Assembly: GCA_024680555.1 (NCBI GenBank)
Contig: JAILCC010000011.1
Coordinates: 1 to 45,087 of the forward strand
Direction of reading: 5' to 3'
DNA from: a bacterium
GTDB lineage: Bacteria; Cyanobacteriota; Vampirovibrionia; Gastranaerophilales; JAILCC01
DNA length: 45,087 nt
Under the pieces are notes generated by a model. The model worked only from the letters and a program-made list of their open reading frames with translations. It was not told where the DNA came from and ran no database searches. Of this stretch, positions 24,257 to 33,901 are shown piece after piece. Within the stretch, counting starts at the first letter, position 1. The number at the start of each line of letters is the position of its first letter. Both the position numbers and the translations under genes were made by a program.

Positions 24257-26838
24257 TGACCTCAATGATTCAATCTTATGTTGATATTATTCAAAGCCGT
24301 AACAAGTATTCCGCACCTAACAATGCTCAGGATGCGTGGCGTACTGGTGTCAGAGCTTACAGACCAAAGGGGCATATAGTTGAACAAAGTCCGTTTAGTA
24401 TAAAAAGTGCGCTGAATAGCGATGTTAATTCAATAAAATACTTCTTTAAAGGAATTCAAGGCAAAGGCAACGATTATTCAATAGGCAGAATAAATGACGT
24501 TGCTATAAAGCTCGGCGGACTTGGCATTGCCGGAATTATTGCGACAAGTCAAGGTTCTCCTTTCAAAAAAGGAATGGAATTTTTGGGGCTTGTCTGCTGG
24601 CTCGGCGCAATGTCGTTATGGCCTAAATTGGCTATACATGCACCGATTAAGCATTTTAAGGGCGTCGATTTAGATACCGAATATGTTACTTCACGTGGAC
24701 ATAAAAAACGTTTTTATAATGATCCTCAGTTTATTTGCTGGGATATGATTTCTGATGAACAAATTTCAAAAATGGGAGATAAACTCGGAGTACCAAGAAA
24801 TATCAAAAACAGAAGAAGAGCTATTGAAGAAAAAGCAAGACAAGTTTCTATTCAAGGTAATACGCTTGCTTTATTGACGGCTGGATTTTCTACCCCGTTG
24901 GTAGCATCACTTGCTGCTGACAAGTTAGGAAAGCACGTATTCTATCCCGTATTGTCCAAAGTACAAGAAGCTCGTGCAGACGGACTTATCAGAAAAATGT
25001 CCGAACATACAAATCATCTTCTCGTAAACGAAAAGGCTGAAGCATTTATTACGAGTGAATTGCCGGAAGTTATCACTCCAAAAACTATGGCAGGGATAAG
25101 AAAGGTTTTTGCCGGTTATACTGATGATTTTGCTCTGTCAGACGGCATAAATAAAACTCTGGACAATATATTTAGCGGAGAAAATATTAAAGATGTTTCC
25201 GTTAAGTTTGATGAAAATCTGAACAAGAGATTGGCAGGCTTATTTAATGACGTAAATTCACAAAAAGTTGATTTGCAGCCAATTATTCAACAAACTGCCG
25301 CAAAATATAACGGTAATTTGAATGAAAAAACGATAAAATCTTTCACATCAAGATTATTGAAAGAACTTCAAATAAAGAAAATAATTACTGCAAAACAAGC
25401 GGAAGAAATAAAACCGTCACTCGTTGAAACTTTAAACGGTTCAAAAACATTCACTCTTGCTTCCTGGGCAACAACGGTAGAACAATTAAAAGATTTTTCA
25501 AAATTATTAACGACTTATGATGTAAAAGTAAACAGAAACTTTAATAAAGGTTTGTATAACCTTGTATGGAACGGTGCAGTATCAACTAACGCAGGTATTT
25601 GGGAAACAATGCCGCCTCAAGTAATGAAAGCTCTCGGAATAGACAATGCCACTATTAAGAAAATTGCGTCTGCACCTTCAACAGAAGCCGCTTATGACAT
25701 TATTAGCGGAGTAATTGATAAAATCGTTAAGAATAAGCCGAGTTATGATAAAGCTATTAAAAATCTCGGTGTATCCGCTGCAAGTCTTTTTGCTAAAGAT
25801 GAAAAATATTTGAAATTTTCTCTTGACTATTTGGACGGAATGCAAAAATTGTTGACGGCATACGATTCAAAAGGTGAATTTGCGCAAATGTCCAATGTTC
25901 TGTCGAGTCTGTTTTCTGCAAAGAGAAAAGATATTATCGGAAAATATACAAGTGCTGCCAATACAATGTTTTCACCAATCAGAATATTAAGCGTATTAAG
26001 AGAAAATCAAGGAACACCGTTATATGAAACAATAAAGAAAACATTGTTTGAATGCGAAACCGTAGATGCCTTCATTAACAGATTAGATAACTTGAAGGAA
26101 GTAATCAGAAATGAAGACCAATACAAACAGCTCGTAAGCAAGGTATTTGCACCCATTTCAGAAGAAACAAAATCAAGACTTCCCGTAAGTTTGGCGAAGA
26201 AAATAGATGATATGACTACGTTGATGCGCCATCTTTTGGTTAGCCAATCAGATGATGTAAATATCAAATATGCACTAACCGATTCGGGAAAAATTGGTGA
26301 CTGCTTGAGAAATCTGAAAATATACCAATATGCGGATGATTTGTTTGCGCTGAGTTTTGGCAATAAACAAGCAGTATTTGATAAAATTATGGAAGTTATA
26401 AATTCCAATCCGCAAAAAGCGGATGAATTAAAAGCATTTTTACGTTTGTCGGAAGCGGACGTATCTGCGATAAAAGCGGGAACGGCAGACGCTTTGTGGC
26501 AAAATTTGTGCGGCAACAAAGAGGTCGGTGCAGGCTTTATTGAAAACGGCAGAAACAGAATGAAAACGTTATTAAACTTCCTCGGTATGGATGATTTTTC
26601 ATCCGTAGGTGATGTTGTAATCAATAAATCTTATGCAGGCAAGACAAGTTCTATGCAAGCTCCGACATTTAAAAACTTCGTAATATCAAGCGCACAAAAT
26701 ATGTACTCATATAACAGATGGTTCAAAAGAGTAGGTTTGGCATTTGTCGGTCTTTGTGCGATTACTGCAATTGCTATAGCAAGAATAGGTAAAAAGAATG
26801 AATTTAATCCCGATATTTATCAAGAAAGGAAAGCGTAA
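24256..26838 (+). CDS. Membrane protein of unknown family, long paralogue with helical insert
   Basis: 860 aa. The first 220 or so residues align with the preceding protein: LGGLGIAGIIATS, FLGLVCWLGAMSLWPKLAI, FKGVDLDTEY, FICWDMISDEQ and a third hydrophobic segment at about 203-222. The last 35 residues also match, with a hydrophobic segment at about 826-845 and a KKNEFNP tail. Between them lie about 600 residues predicted to be mostly alpha-helical, soluble and Lys/Glu/Leu-rich, absent from the shorter paralogue. This looks like a membrane scaffold with a large domain held on one side of the membrane. Its start overlaps the previous stop and its stop overlaps the next start (TAATG both times). 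The function is unknown. Confidence 0.8.
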   Translation: MTSMIQSYVDIIQSRNKYSAPNNAQDAWRTGVRAYRPKGHIVEQSPFSIKSALNSDVNSIKYFFKGIQGKGNDYSIGRINDVAIKLGGLGIAGIIATSQGSPFKKGMEFLGLVCWLGAMSLWPKLAIHAPIKHFKGVDLDTEYVTSRGHKKRFYNDPQFICWDMISDEQISKMGDKLGVPRNIKNRRRAIEEKARQVSIQGNTLALLTAGFSTPLVASLAADKLGKHVFYPVLSKVQEARADGLIRKMSEHTNHLLVNEKAEAFITSELPEVITPKTMAGIRKVFAGYTDDFALSDGINKTLDNIFSGENIKDVSVKFDENLNKRLAGLFNDVNSQKVDLQPIIQQTAAKYNGNLNEKTIKSFTSRLLKELQIKKIITAKQAEEIKPSLVETLNGSKTFTLASWATTVEQLKDFSKLLTTYDVKVNRNFNKGLYNLVWNGAVSTNAGIWETMPPQVMKALGIDNATIKKIASAPSTEAAYDIISGVIDKIVKNKPSYDKAIKNLGVSAASLFAKDEKYLKFSLDYLDGMQKLLTAYDSKGEFAQMSNVLSSLFSAKRKDIIGKYTSAANTMFSPIRILSVLRENQGTPLYETIKKTLFECETVDAFINRLDNLKEVIRNEDQYKQLVSKVFAPISEETKSRLPVSLAKKIDDMTTLMRHLLVSQSDDVNIKYALTDSGKIGDCLRNLKIYQYADDLFALSFGNKQAVFDKIMEVINSNPQKADELKAFLRLSEADVSAIKAGTADALWQNLCGNKEVGAGFIENGRNRMKTLLNFLGMDDFSSVGDVVINKSYAGKTSSMQAPTFKNFVISSAQNMYSYNRWFKRVGLAFVGLCAITAIAIARIGKKNEFNPDIYQERKA

Positions 26839-28580
26839 TGAGAATTAGTGCAGTTTCTTTTTACAACAAAAATAATATAAGTACAGAAAAGGTAAATAAT
26901 TCTCAAAATACCGTTTCGGCTCCTTTTGATGCTTCTTTTGGACATACCGTAAGCGCAAACGATTTTGTGAAAAGTTATGCGCAAATGATTATAAACCAGC
27001 ACAAACCGGTTGCGCCGACTCAACAAACTCAAAAAGCCGCACCTGTTGATAATAAACCTGCAGTATGGAAAAACAATCTCCGAACAATGTTTAAAAATAA
27101 CGAAGTTACTCTGTATGCAATGATTATGAGAACATTCAATGCCAAAGATAAAAACGGCAACGAATTGATTGATGAAAATGAAGAACACGGAACATTCAGA
27201 AATGCTGTAGAACGTATTGATGAAATGAAAAAACTCGGAATAAATACATTCCACGTGTTACCAATAAATCCTATCGGTAAAATAGCAGCCAAAGGTACTG
27301 CGGGTTCTGTATATGCTCCGGCTGATTTCTTGACCTTTGATAAAATGTTAGGTTCAAAAGAAGACTTTAAATACTTTGTAAATGAATGTCATAAAAAAGG
27401 AATGAACGTAATGGTTGACCTACCAAGCTGCGTTTCAGTTGACTTGTATAACGAAAGACCTGATTTGATGGCGGTTGACGAACGTGGTATGCCGGAAGTT
27501 CCTTCAGGTTGGGAAGATATCAGAATGTTTGCACCTTATTCCGATAAGGACAAAAAGATATTGAATCAACCATTGCTTGAATATCACAAAAAATTTGTTG
27601 ATTTAATGCTTGAATGTAATGTTGACGGTATAAGAGCCGACGTTGCAAGAGCGAAACCTGCCGAATTTTGGGATGAAATAATTTCTTATGCAAGAAGCAA
27701 AGATCCTGAATTTGCATTTTTAGCAGAAACATATACTTATGAAGATGCATCTCCGATTTTGAATATGCCTCATGACAGACCGGAAGAACTATTGGCAGCA
27801 GGTTTTGATTCATATTACGGACAATATCACCTTTTGCCGCTTAGATTTAAGGCAAAAGAACTTATCGACTATGTTATAGAAAATCTTGATATGTCATACA
27901 GACTTCCTGCAGGAAAATCGCTTATTGCTTCATTTGCAACACACGATGACAAGAGCCCCATGAGTTCTGGAGGTGTTGAGTATTGCAATTTGACAACAGG
28001 CTTGGGAAATACTCTTCCTATGACAAATCCATATTATACAACAGGTTTTGAATCAGGTGATACCTACATATATTCTTATGAAGGCAAGCTTGCAGACAAG
28101 AGTTATACTGACTGCTTTACTTATGACACACCAAATCGAGAACACGTAGATATCTTTAACCTCTCAAGAAAACCCGGAGGAAATCATCCTGAGATAGGTA
28201 AATTTATGACATCTATGGCAGAACTCAGAAAGAAATATGAGGATGTTATTACGAAAGGAACATTTATTCCTTTAAGGGATACAGATGACAAACACGACAG
28301 AATTATTTCTTATATTCGCCACTATAACGGAAAAACACTTCTGATTGTTGCAAACAGAGAAGTAAATTCAAATGTTCAAGGCAAAATTAAGATACCGGGC
28401 TTGAAAGCATCTCAACCAATGAGAGATTTAACAATGCCTTACGGTGAAACAAGTTCTTTTGTTGCAAGAGATGGTGTATTGTTTGCTAATCTCGGACCTG
28501 CAAGATTTCACGTATTTGAAATAGATACACCTAACATAAATAAAGAAGCAAAAGAAGTGTATAGGCAGTATATGGGATAA
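26838..28580 (+). CDS. Alpha-amylase family (GH13) glycoside hydrolase
   Basis: 580 aa. The GH13 barrel starts near residue 85 (EVTLYAMIMRTFNAKDKNG). The three catalytic acids are in place: the nucleophile Asp268 in DGIRADVARA, the acid/base Glu297 in FLAETYTYED, and the stabilising Asp370 in FATHDDKSP (where NHD is more usual). A C-terminal beta domain follows (about 500-580). The first 80 residues are low-complexity and polar, with SFGH at about 34-37 and no signal peptide, so the enzyme is probably cytoplasmic or held through its operon partners. The substrate is likely an alpha-glucan, but sucrose/trehalose-type subfamilies are possible. It is the third gene of the coupled operon with the two membrane paralogues. 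Confidence 0.88.
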   Translation: MRISAVSFYNKNNISTEKVNNSQNTVSAPFDASFGHTVSANDFVKSYAQMIINQHKPVAPTQQTQKAAPVDNKPAVWKNNLRTMFKNNEVTLYAMIMRTFNAKDKNGNELIDENEEHGTFRNAVERIDEMKKLGINTFHVLPINPIGKIAAKGTAGSVYAPADFLTFDKMLGSKEDFKYFVNECHKKGMNVMVDLPSCVSVDLYNERPDLMAVDERGMPEVPSGWEDIRMFAPYSDKDKKILNQPLLEYHKKFVDLMLECNVDGIRADVARAKPAEFWDEIISYARSKDPEFAFLAETYTYEDASPILNMPHDRPEELLAAGFDSYYGQYHLLPLRFKAKELIDYVIENLDMSYRLPAGKSLIASFATHDDKSPMSSGGVEYCNLTTGLGNTLPMTNPYYTTGFESGDTYIYSYEGKLADKSYTDCFTYDTPNREHVDIFNLSRKPGGNHPEIGKFMTSMAELRKKYEDVITKGTFIPLRDTDDKHDRIISYIRHYNGKTLLIVANREVNSNVQGKIKIPGLKASQPMRDLTMPYGETSSFVARDGVLFANLGPARFHVFEIDTPNINKEAKEVYRQYMG

Positions 28581-28603
28581 AATCGAAATTTTAAAAATAC
28601 CTC

Positions 28604-29560
28604 TTAGCTAAACCTATCGCCTTTTTTGATGTTTGCAACTTCAATAATTTTTCCTGTTTTGGAAAAATAGGTCAATTCCCCTATACTTAAAATGCGTGTG
28701 CGTATAAAGCCGTCTTGGGCGCTTATATAAATTTCTTCGTTTGTTATTTCACTTACCGTGCCTGACGGTAGGCTTCCCGCTGCGGGATTTAATACATATT
28801 CAGCATCCCAAAATAATATTTCGACCCCATTTATACAGGAAGTTGCTCCGAAAAACGGATTTAGCGCCCTGATAAATCGGTCTATTTCCTTGACGGTCTT
28901 TGACCAGTCAATTTTTACGTCATCACTGTCGGGGTGTATTTTGGGGGCGGTTTTTATATTTTCTGAAACGACTTGTTTCCTTCTGGGCAGAGTTTCTCCT
29001 CTTTCAATTTTGTTCACTGTTTCTACGCACAATTTTCCGGTCAGTTCGTTTTGCCTTGAAAACAGAGAACCCATAGTATCGTTATCATAAATAGGAACTT
29101 CAATTTGTTCCACAATATCACCTGTATCAAACCCTTCGTCCAAAAAATGCATGGTTATTCCGGTTTTTGTTTCACCATTGTTTATTGCGTGAAAATACGG
29201 ATTTGCACCCCTGTAATCGGGTAATAATGATGGGTGGAAATTGAGCGTTCCGAGTTTTGGAATTTCGTATAATTCTTTGGGCAAAAGGTAGTTGTATGAA
29301 CATACGAAAGCAATGTCCGGAGCCAGTTCTCTAACTGTTTTTAAAAGAGTTTCATCCTTAAAATTTTTATTATTCGGAATGTGGTTGAGTCTGTTTTCGT
29401 TAAGAAATTTTTCCATATATTCATAGGTAGGATTATCCTTTGGAGAAGTAATTACTCCGACGATTTTTTTGTTTGCCTGTTTAAGTGCATGAATGCAATA
29501 CAGAACCAAATCAGGCATACCTATCAATAATATTTTCTTTTTATTATTTATTCCAAACAT
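28604..29560 (-). CDS. Formyltransferase family protein (Fmt-like)
   Basis: 318 aa. The formyl-transfer domain is N-terminal. The catalytic Asn and His are in LNFHPSLLPDYRG (about residues 103-115) and the catalytic Asp in GFDTGDI (about 142-148). The C-terminal domain begins near 215 (IDWSKTVKEIDRFIRALNPF) as in methionyl-tRNA formyltransferase. The SLLPDYRGANPYFHAINNGE wording (instead of SLLPxWRGAAPI) also occurs in sugar N-formyltransferases. It could therefore make fMet-tRNA or formylate an amino sugar. An aggaaaa ribosome binding site precedes the ATG. It stands alone between two plus-strand units. Confidence 0.82.
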   Translation of the reverse strand: MFGINNKKKILLIGMPDLVLYCIHALKQANKKIVGVITSPKDNPTYEYMEKFLNENRLNHIPNNKNFKDETLLKTVRELAPDIAFVCSYNYLLPKELYEIPKLGTLNFHPSLLPDYRGANPYFHAINNGETKTGITMHFLDEGFDTGDIVEQIEVPIYDNDTMGSLFSRQNELTGKLCVETVNKIERGETLPRRKQVVSENIKTAPKIHPDSDDVKIDWSKTVKEIDRFIRALNPFFGATSCINGVEILFWDAEYVLNPAAGSLPSGTVSEITNEEIYISAQDGFIRTRILSIGELTYFSKTGKIIEVANIKKGDRFS

Positions 29561-29620
29561 AGCTTTTTCCTGTGGTTTTATGGTAACATATTATTGAAAA
29601 TTTTTGTATCGGGTAAATAA

Positions 29621-30664
29621 ATGGCAAAATCAAAAACATCTACGATTTTTAACATAATCGGAAACGGGATAAAATTATATGTTCAAAATTTTTTAACGCT
29701 CAGCGCTCATGTGTTTGCTCCGGTTATAGGTATGCTTGTCGGGTTTGTGATGATGTTTATTCCTATTTATCTTATTCCCAAACATTATCTTACTTGGGCG
29801 CAGTCTTTGCCTGTTTTAAACGAGCTTTATATGATTATAATTATTGCTGTAGCTGCGCTTTTGCCGGGGTTGATTGTATTTAAAATTGCTTTTTGGAACT
29901 ATCTCCTCAAAATGGTTTCATTAAATAATATGGTCGGAGATATATTAAAAAAGAAAGTCCTAAAACACCATAGTCATTATACTCAAATAGTTTCACTTCG
30001 TTCAAAAGACTATTTCTTGATGCTTGCTATCTGGTGCTCAATTATTGTGATGGGGCTTATTCTTCCTTTTAGCGTGTATCTTTTTGTCGAACCTCCGCTC
30101 ACGCCGTTTTTCCTCATAGGGTTTGAATTTCTTGCAGTATTTTTGTTGATAGTTTTATCAATATATTTAAGTTTGAGTTTTCAGGTCTTTGCATTTGAAA
30201 CTTCTTTTGGGCCGATGCAATCCTTGGAAGAAAGTTTCAGGCTCGTTTTAAATAATTTTTGGCGAATGGTAACTTTGATGCTCTCGCTGTTTATCATTAC
30301 TGGTATTTTAATTCCGCAAATATTTAGTTTTGCGGCGGATATATGTATGATAAAAGGCACAATAGCGCTTCCGGTAAAGGCTTTAATGGAGAACCTTTTT
30401 GAAAATTATCCCGATTTATATACATATCTTCAAGCGTTGCCGATATTTCAGTATGAGTCTTTGGATAAGTTTATTTTAGAAACATCAAAATCGTTCTCTT
30501 TTGTTTTGATTGCTTCGGTTATAAGTTTGTTGATGCTCCCGATGGGTTCGAGTTTATATACAATATTTTACTTTGATGCGAAAAAACGAAATGCTCCCAA
30601 AGAAGAACCTGTTGAAGAAATTAAGGCTGCAAAAAAATCATCAAAAACCGCAAAGAAGAAATAA
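29621..30664 (+). CDS. Polytopic membrane protein of unknown function
   Basis: 347 aa with about six hydrophobic segments (roughly 22-50, 65-90, 135-155, 163-190, 220-245 and 285-310). The tail is Lys-rich and cytoplasmic (KAAKKSSKTAKKK). The pattern resembles large-membrane-domain proteins of the DUF975/glycerophosphoryl-diester-phosphodiesterase membrane-domain kind, but I cannot name a family. The ribosome binding site is weak (ggg 8 nt upstream). The stop overlaps the start of the zinc-ribbon gene (TAATG), so the two are coupled. Confidence 0.75.
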   Translation: MAKSKTSTIFNIIGNGIKLYVQNFLTLSAHVFAPVIGMLVGFVMMFIPIYLIPKHYLTWAQSLPVLNELYMIIIIAVAALLPGLIVFKIAFWNYLLKMVSLNNMVGDILKKKVLKHHSHYTQIVSLRSKDYFLMLAIWCSIIVMGLILPFSVYLFVEPPLTPFFLIGFEFLAVFLLIVLSIYLSLSFQVFAFETSFGPMQSLEESFRLVLNNFWRMVTLMLSLFIITGILIPQIFSFAADICMIKGTIALPVKALMENLFENYPDLYTYLQALPIFQYESLDKFILETSKSFSFVLIASVISLLMLPMGSSLYTIFYFDAKKRNAPKEEPVEEIKAAKKSSKTAKKK

Positions 30665-30888
30665 TGTTTAAGTGTACAAAATGCAAGAAAAAAGACAGAT
30701 TTGAACTAATGTTCAGCCCTGATTATCCGGGGAAGCGCATTATGGAAAAAACGGTAAATTCAAAAGGGCATATAGTTATAACTGTTGACGGATACACTTT
30801 TACGCCTGATTTGATGTTTATGAATGCCCACGCAGTATGCAGTTATTGCGGCTCAATAAATTGCTGGGAATACTCTTTTGATGATTAA
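30664..30888 (+). CDS. Small zinc-ribbon protein
   Basis: 74 aa with CTKC at 4-7 and CSYC at about 59-62, spaced as in a four-Cys zinc ribbon. A beta-rich middle (HIVITVDGYTFTPDL) separates them. It is translationally coupled to the membrane protein before it. It could be a nucleic-acid-binding or protein-docking ribbon; the function is unknown. Confidence 0.72.
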   Translation: MFKCTKCKKKDRFELMFSPDYPGKRIMEKTVNSKGHIVITVDGYTFTPDLMFMNAHAVCSYCGSINCWEYSFDD

Positions 30889-30916
30889 AATTCTTCCCAA
30901 AATTTATTTTTAACGT

Positions 30917-30922
30917 TATAAT
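30917..30922 (+). promoter_or_regulatory. -10 box of a probably leaderless cysE promoter
   Basis: A consensus tataat ends 6 bp before the cysE ATG. A weak -35 (ttccca) lies 17 bp upstream. Transcription would begin at or next to the ATG (30929), and no Shine-Dalgarno is visible, so the mRNA is probably leaderless. Confidence 0.5.
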
Positions 30923-30928
30923 TCAAGT

Positions 30929-31573
30929 ATGTTAATAAGAGCTTTTTCAAAAATAAAAGAAGATATAAAAACCATCTACGATAAAGACCCTGCGGCAAAG
31001 AGCCTTTTTGAGGTGTTGTTTTGCTATCCGGGACTTCACGCTCTGATTTTACACAGAATTGCCCACAAGCTCAACTATTGGCATATTCCGCTTATCCCGA
31101 GGATGATTTCAAATTTCAGCAGGTTTTTGACCGGAATAGAAATTCACCCTGCGGCGGCAATCGGCAGAAGGTTCTTTATTGACCACGGAATGGGAGTTGT
31201 TATCGGTGAAACAACGATTATAAAAGATGATGTCCTTATGTACCAAGGAGTTACGCTAGGCGGTACTGGTAAAGAACACGGCAAGCGTCACCCTACGATT
31301 ATGAGCAATGTTGTAATCGGCGCAGGAGCAAAAGTTTTAGGCAATATTACAATAGGGGAAAATGTTCGTATCGGTGCAGGCTCGGTTGTTATTGAAGATG
31401 TTCCCGAACATTCCACTGTCGTTGGTGTTCCTGCAAGAATTGTTACTCAAAGATTTGAACAAGACGGCGTATTGCAACACAACCACATTCCGGACCCTGT
31501 AAAATGCGAAATCAATCGTTTGAAATATGAAGTTCAGGAAATTAAAGAAGAATTGGAAAAGAGAGAAAAGTAA
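30929..31573 (+). CDS. cysE: Serine O-acetyltransferase
   Basis: 214 aa, the short CysE/EpsC form. The N-terminal helical domain ([20 protein letters not shown]) is followed by a left-handed beta helix of hexapeptide repeats (about 65-180). Conserved active-site stretches are [29 protein letters not shown] and a VVGVPARIV end. A charged C-terminal helix ([14 protein letters not shown]) follows. The enzyme makes O-acetylserine, the precursor of cysteine. No Shine-Dalgarno is seen and the -10 box is 6 bp away. It lies 10 bp before murF, so it may be the first gene of the cell-wall operon. Confidence 0.95.
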   Translation: MLIRAFSKIKEDIKTIYDKDPAAKSLFEVLFCYPGLHALILHRIAHKLNYWHIPLIPRMISNFSRFLTGIEIHPAAAIGRRFFIDHGMGVVIGETTIIKDDVLMYQGVTLGGTGKEHGKRHPTIMSNVVIGAGAKVLGNITIGENVRIGAGSVVIEDVPEHSTVVGVPARIVTQRFEQDGVLQHNHIPDPVKCEINRLKYEVQEIKEELEKREK

Positions 31574-31583
31574 AAGATAAATT

Positions 31584-32927
31584 ATGAAAGCAACTTTTAC
31601 AATATGCGAACTGATAAATATTACCAATGGGAAATACGTTGGAGATGAGAGTTTAAAGAATATAAATCTTGGAATTTCAACAGATACAAGGACGATAACA
31701 GCGGATGATGCGTATCTTGCTATTGTGGGTGCGGTTTTTGACGGGCATGAATTTGCTATAAACGCTTTGGAAAAAGGTGCAAAACTCGCCATCATTGACG
31801 AAAAACATTCCGCTTTGTCAGAGAACGGAAATTTTTTGGTCGTTAAAGATACCCTTGAAGCATATTTGAAAATAGCCTCTTTTCATAGAAAAAGATGCTC
31901 TGCAAAAATTATCGGAGTAACCGGTTCGTCCGGAAAAACTACGACCAAAGAGTTTTTGTACAGTGTTTTTGCTTCAAAATACAAGACACAAAAATCAATA
32001 AAAAATCATAATAACGAAATAGGCTTGTGTCAGACATTGCTATCCATTGAGCCTGATACAAAATACTGCATTGTAGAAATGGGTATGAGAGGACTTGGCG
32101 AAATTGACCTTTTGGCAAAATATGCAAGACCTGATATCGCAGTCATTACAAACGTAGGAACGGCGCATATAGGCATTTTGGGTTCAAGAGAAAATATTAC
32201 CAAAGCAAAATGCGAAATAACAAATTATCTGACGAATGAAGGAATTTTGATTGCGCATGATGAAGAAATTATTAAAAATGAGCTAAAAAATAAAAATAAT
32301 TTCAAAAAAATTTTCTATGATTTATCTGACATAGAAATAATTGAAAAAGATGAAAATATTGCAAAAATAAAATATGAAAATAGTGTTTTTGAACTTCCGT
32401 CAAGTGCAGACTATGATATATTAAATGCGCTCGCAGCAATTCGGGCTTCAAAGCTTGAAAACTATGCAGATGAGGAAATTCAAAAGGGGTTGCTTGATTT
32501 TCAAAATGTCGAATTCAGAAACGAAATTATAAAATCAAAGTCAGGTGCATTGATTATCAGCGATTGTTACAATGCAAATCCCGATTCTGCACAGTTGTCA
32601 ATAAAACACATTTGTGAAGTTTATAAGAACAAGCATATTATTATCGTTTTTGGCGATATGTTTGAATTGGGCGAGTTTGAGGAAGAATATCACAGAAAAA
32701 TCGGTATGCTGATAAATTCTTTAAATGTAAATTATTTTATTTCAGTGGGAAAACTTGCTAAAATAACAGCAGAAGAAGTTAAAAATATTGAAAAAAAATC
32801 TTGCTTGACAGTGGAGGAGGCGGCAGAATTTTTGCCAAATATTATGAACGAAGAGTCGGTTGTATTCCTCAAAGCCTCCCGAGGAATGAAATTTGAAAAA
32901 ATAGCGGAGATAATTAGGGAAAAATGA
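31584..32927 (+). CDS. murF: UDP-N-acetylmuramoyl-tripeptide:D-Ala-D-Ala ligase
   Basis: 447 aa. It has the Mur ligase layout: an N-terminal UDP-MurNAc domain (ISTDTRTITADDAYLAIVG), a central ATPase with P-loop GVTGSSGKTTTK (about 112-123) and ISDCYNANPDS (about 330-340). The C-terminal domain has FGDMFELGEF, which is characteristic of MurF rather than MurC/D/E. It adds D-Ala-D-Ala to the muramyl tripeptide. It overlaps mraY by 4 nt. The ribosome binding site is weak, which fits translation linked to cysE. Confidence 0.95.
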   Translation: MKATFTICELINITNGKYVGDESLKNINLGISTDTRTITADDAYLAIVGAVFDGHEFAINALEKGAKLAIIDEKHSALSENGNFLVVKDTLEAYLKIASFHRKRCSAKIIGVTGSSGKTTTKEFLYSVFASKYKTQKSIKNHNNEIGLCQTLLSIEPDTKYCIVEMGMRGLGEIDLLAKYARPDIAVITNVGTAHIGILGSRENITKAKCEITNYLTNEGILIAHDEEIIKNELKNKNNFKKIFYDLSDIEIIEKDENIAKIKYENSVFELPSSADYDILNALAAIRASKLENYADEEIQKGLLDFQNVEFRNEIIKSKSGALIISDCYNANPDSAQLSIKHICEVYKNKHIIIVFGDMFELGEFEEEYHRKIGMLINSLNVNYFISVGKLAKITAEEVKNIEKKSCLTVEEAAEFLPNIMNEESVVFLKASRGMKFEKIAEIIREK

Positions 32928-33898
32928 TACTTATTTTTGTTGCGGGTTTAATAGCCTTGCTTTTAACAATGATTTTGGGAGTTCCGTATTTAGAATTTTT
33001 AAAAGAAAAAATGCTGCAGCAATATATTAGAGATGACGTTTCAAAGTTGCATGCACAAAAGGCAGGCACTCCTACTATGGGCGGACTTTTGATTGTCGGT
33101 GCGGCGGTTGTTGCGGCGATTTTGTCGTTGTTTATGGCTGAAGCCTTTTCGACAATACTTGTCCTCTCTTTGATAACAATCGTTTTATATTGTTATGCCG
33201 GATACACTGATGACATAAAAAAAATTCATAAAAAACAAAATAAAGGTTTGAGCGCAAGGGGCAAACTTGCCTTGCAGATAATTGTAGCGCTTTTGCCGGC
33301 ATTGTATATGGTGTATGTCGATAAAACTGCAATAAACTTCTTTAATGTTCAAGGATGGGACTTTGAGCTCGGCAAAATCCTGTATCCTATTTTTGCGGTC
33401 TTTGTCGTTATAGGTTCGTCGAATGCGGTGAACCTTACAGATGGACTGGACGGACTTGCAGGCGGATGTTCATTCATTGCGTTTTCTGCTCTAGCTGCTC
33501 TGTGTCAGATTAACGGATATACAGGGCTGGCTATTGTAAGTGCAGCTATTGCAGGCAGTTGTCTTGGCTTTTTGTACTTCAACAAATTTCCTGCAAAAAT
33601 CTTTATGGGAGATACGGGGAGTTTGGCTCTCGGCGGAGCTTTGGGAACCCTTGCTATACTGAGTAAAAATGAATTTTGGCTTTTATTTATAGGTATTATT
33701 TTCATTATAGAAACTCTTTCTGTAATTATTCAGGTTACAAGTTTTAAAACAACCGGAAAAAGAGTTTTTAAAATGTCGCCTGTTCACCACCATTTTGAGC
33801 TGTGCGGGTGGAAAGAAACAAAGATTGTTTATACATTTTGGGGAATAACGTTGTTGTTTAGCTTGATAGCTATTGCAATAAGGTTATTTGTGGTGTAG
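32924..33898 (+). CDS. mraY: Phospho-N-acetylmuramoyl-pentapeptide transferase
   Basis: 324 aa, a polytopic inner-membrane enzyme with about ten spans. Hallmarks are KAGTPTMGGLLI (about 46-57), the Asp pair in GYTDDIKKIHKKQNKG (about 92-107), NAVNLTDGLDGLAGG, FMGDTGSLALGG and MSPVHHHFELCGWKE near the end. It makes lipid I from UDP-MurNAc-pentapeptide and undecaprenyl phosphate. An ATGA overlap with murF indicates coupling. Confidence 0.97.
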   Translation: MILIFVAGLIALLLTMILGVPYLEFLKEKMLQQYIRDDVSKLHAQKAGTPTMGGLLIVGAAVVAAILSLFMAEAFSTILVLSLITIVLYCYAGYTDDIKKIHKKQNKGLSARGKLALQIIVALLPALYMVYVDKTAINFFNVQGWDFELGKILYPIFAVFVVIGSSNAVNLTDGLDGLAGGCSFIAFSALAALCQINGYTGLAIVSAAIAGSCLGFLYFNKFPAKIFMGDTGSLALGGALGTLAILSKNEFWLLFIGIIFIIETLSVIIQVTSFKTTGKRVFKMSPVHHHFELCGWKETKIVYTFWGITLLFSLIAIAIRLFVV

Positions 33899-33901
33899 AT
33901 T

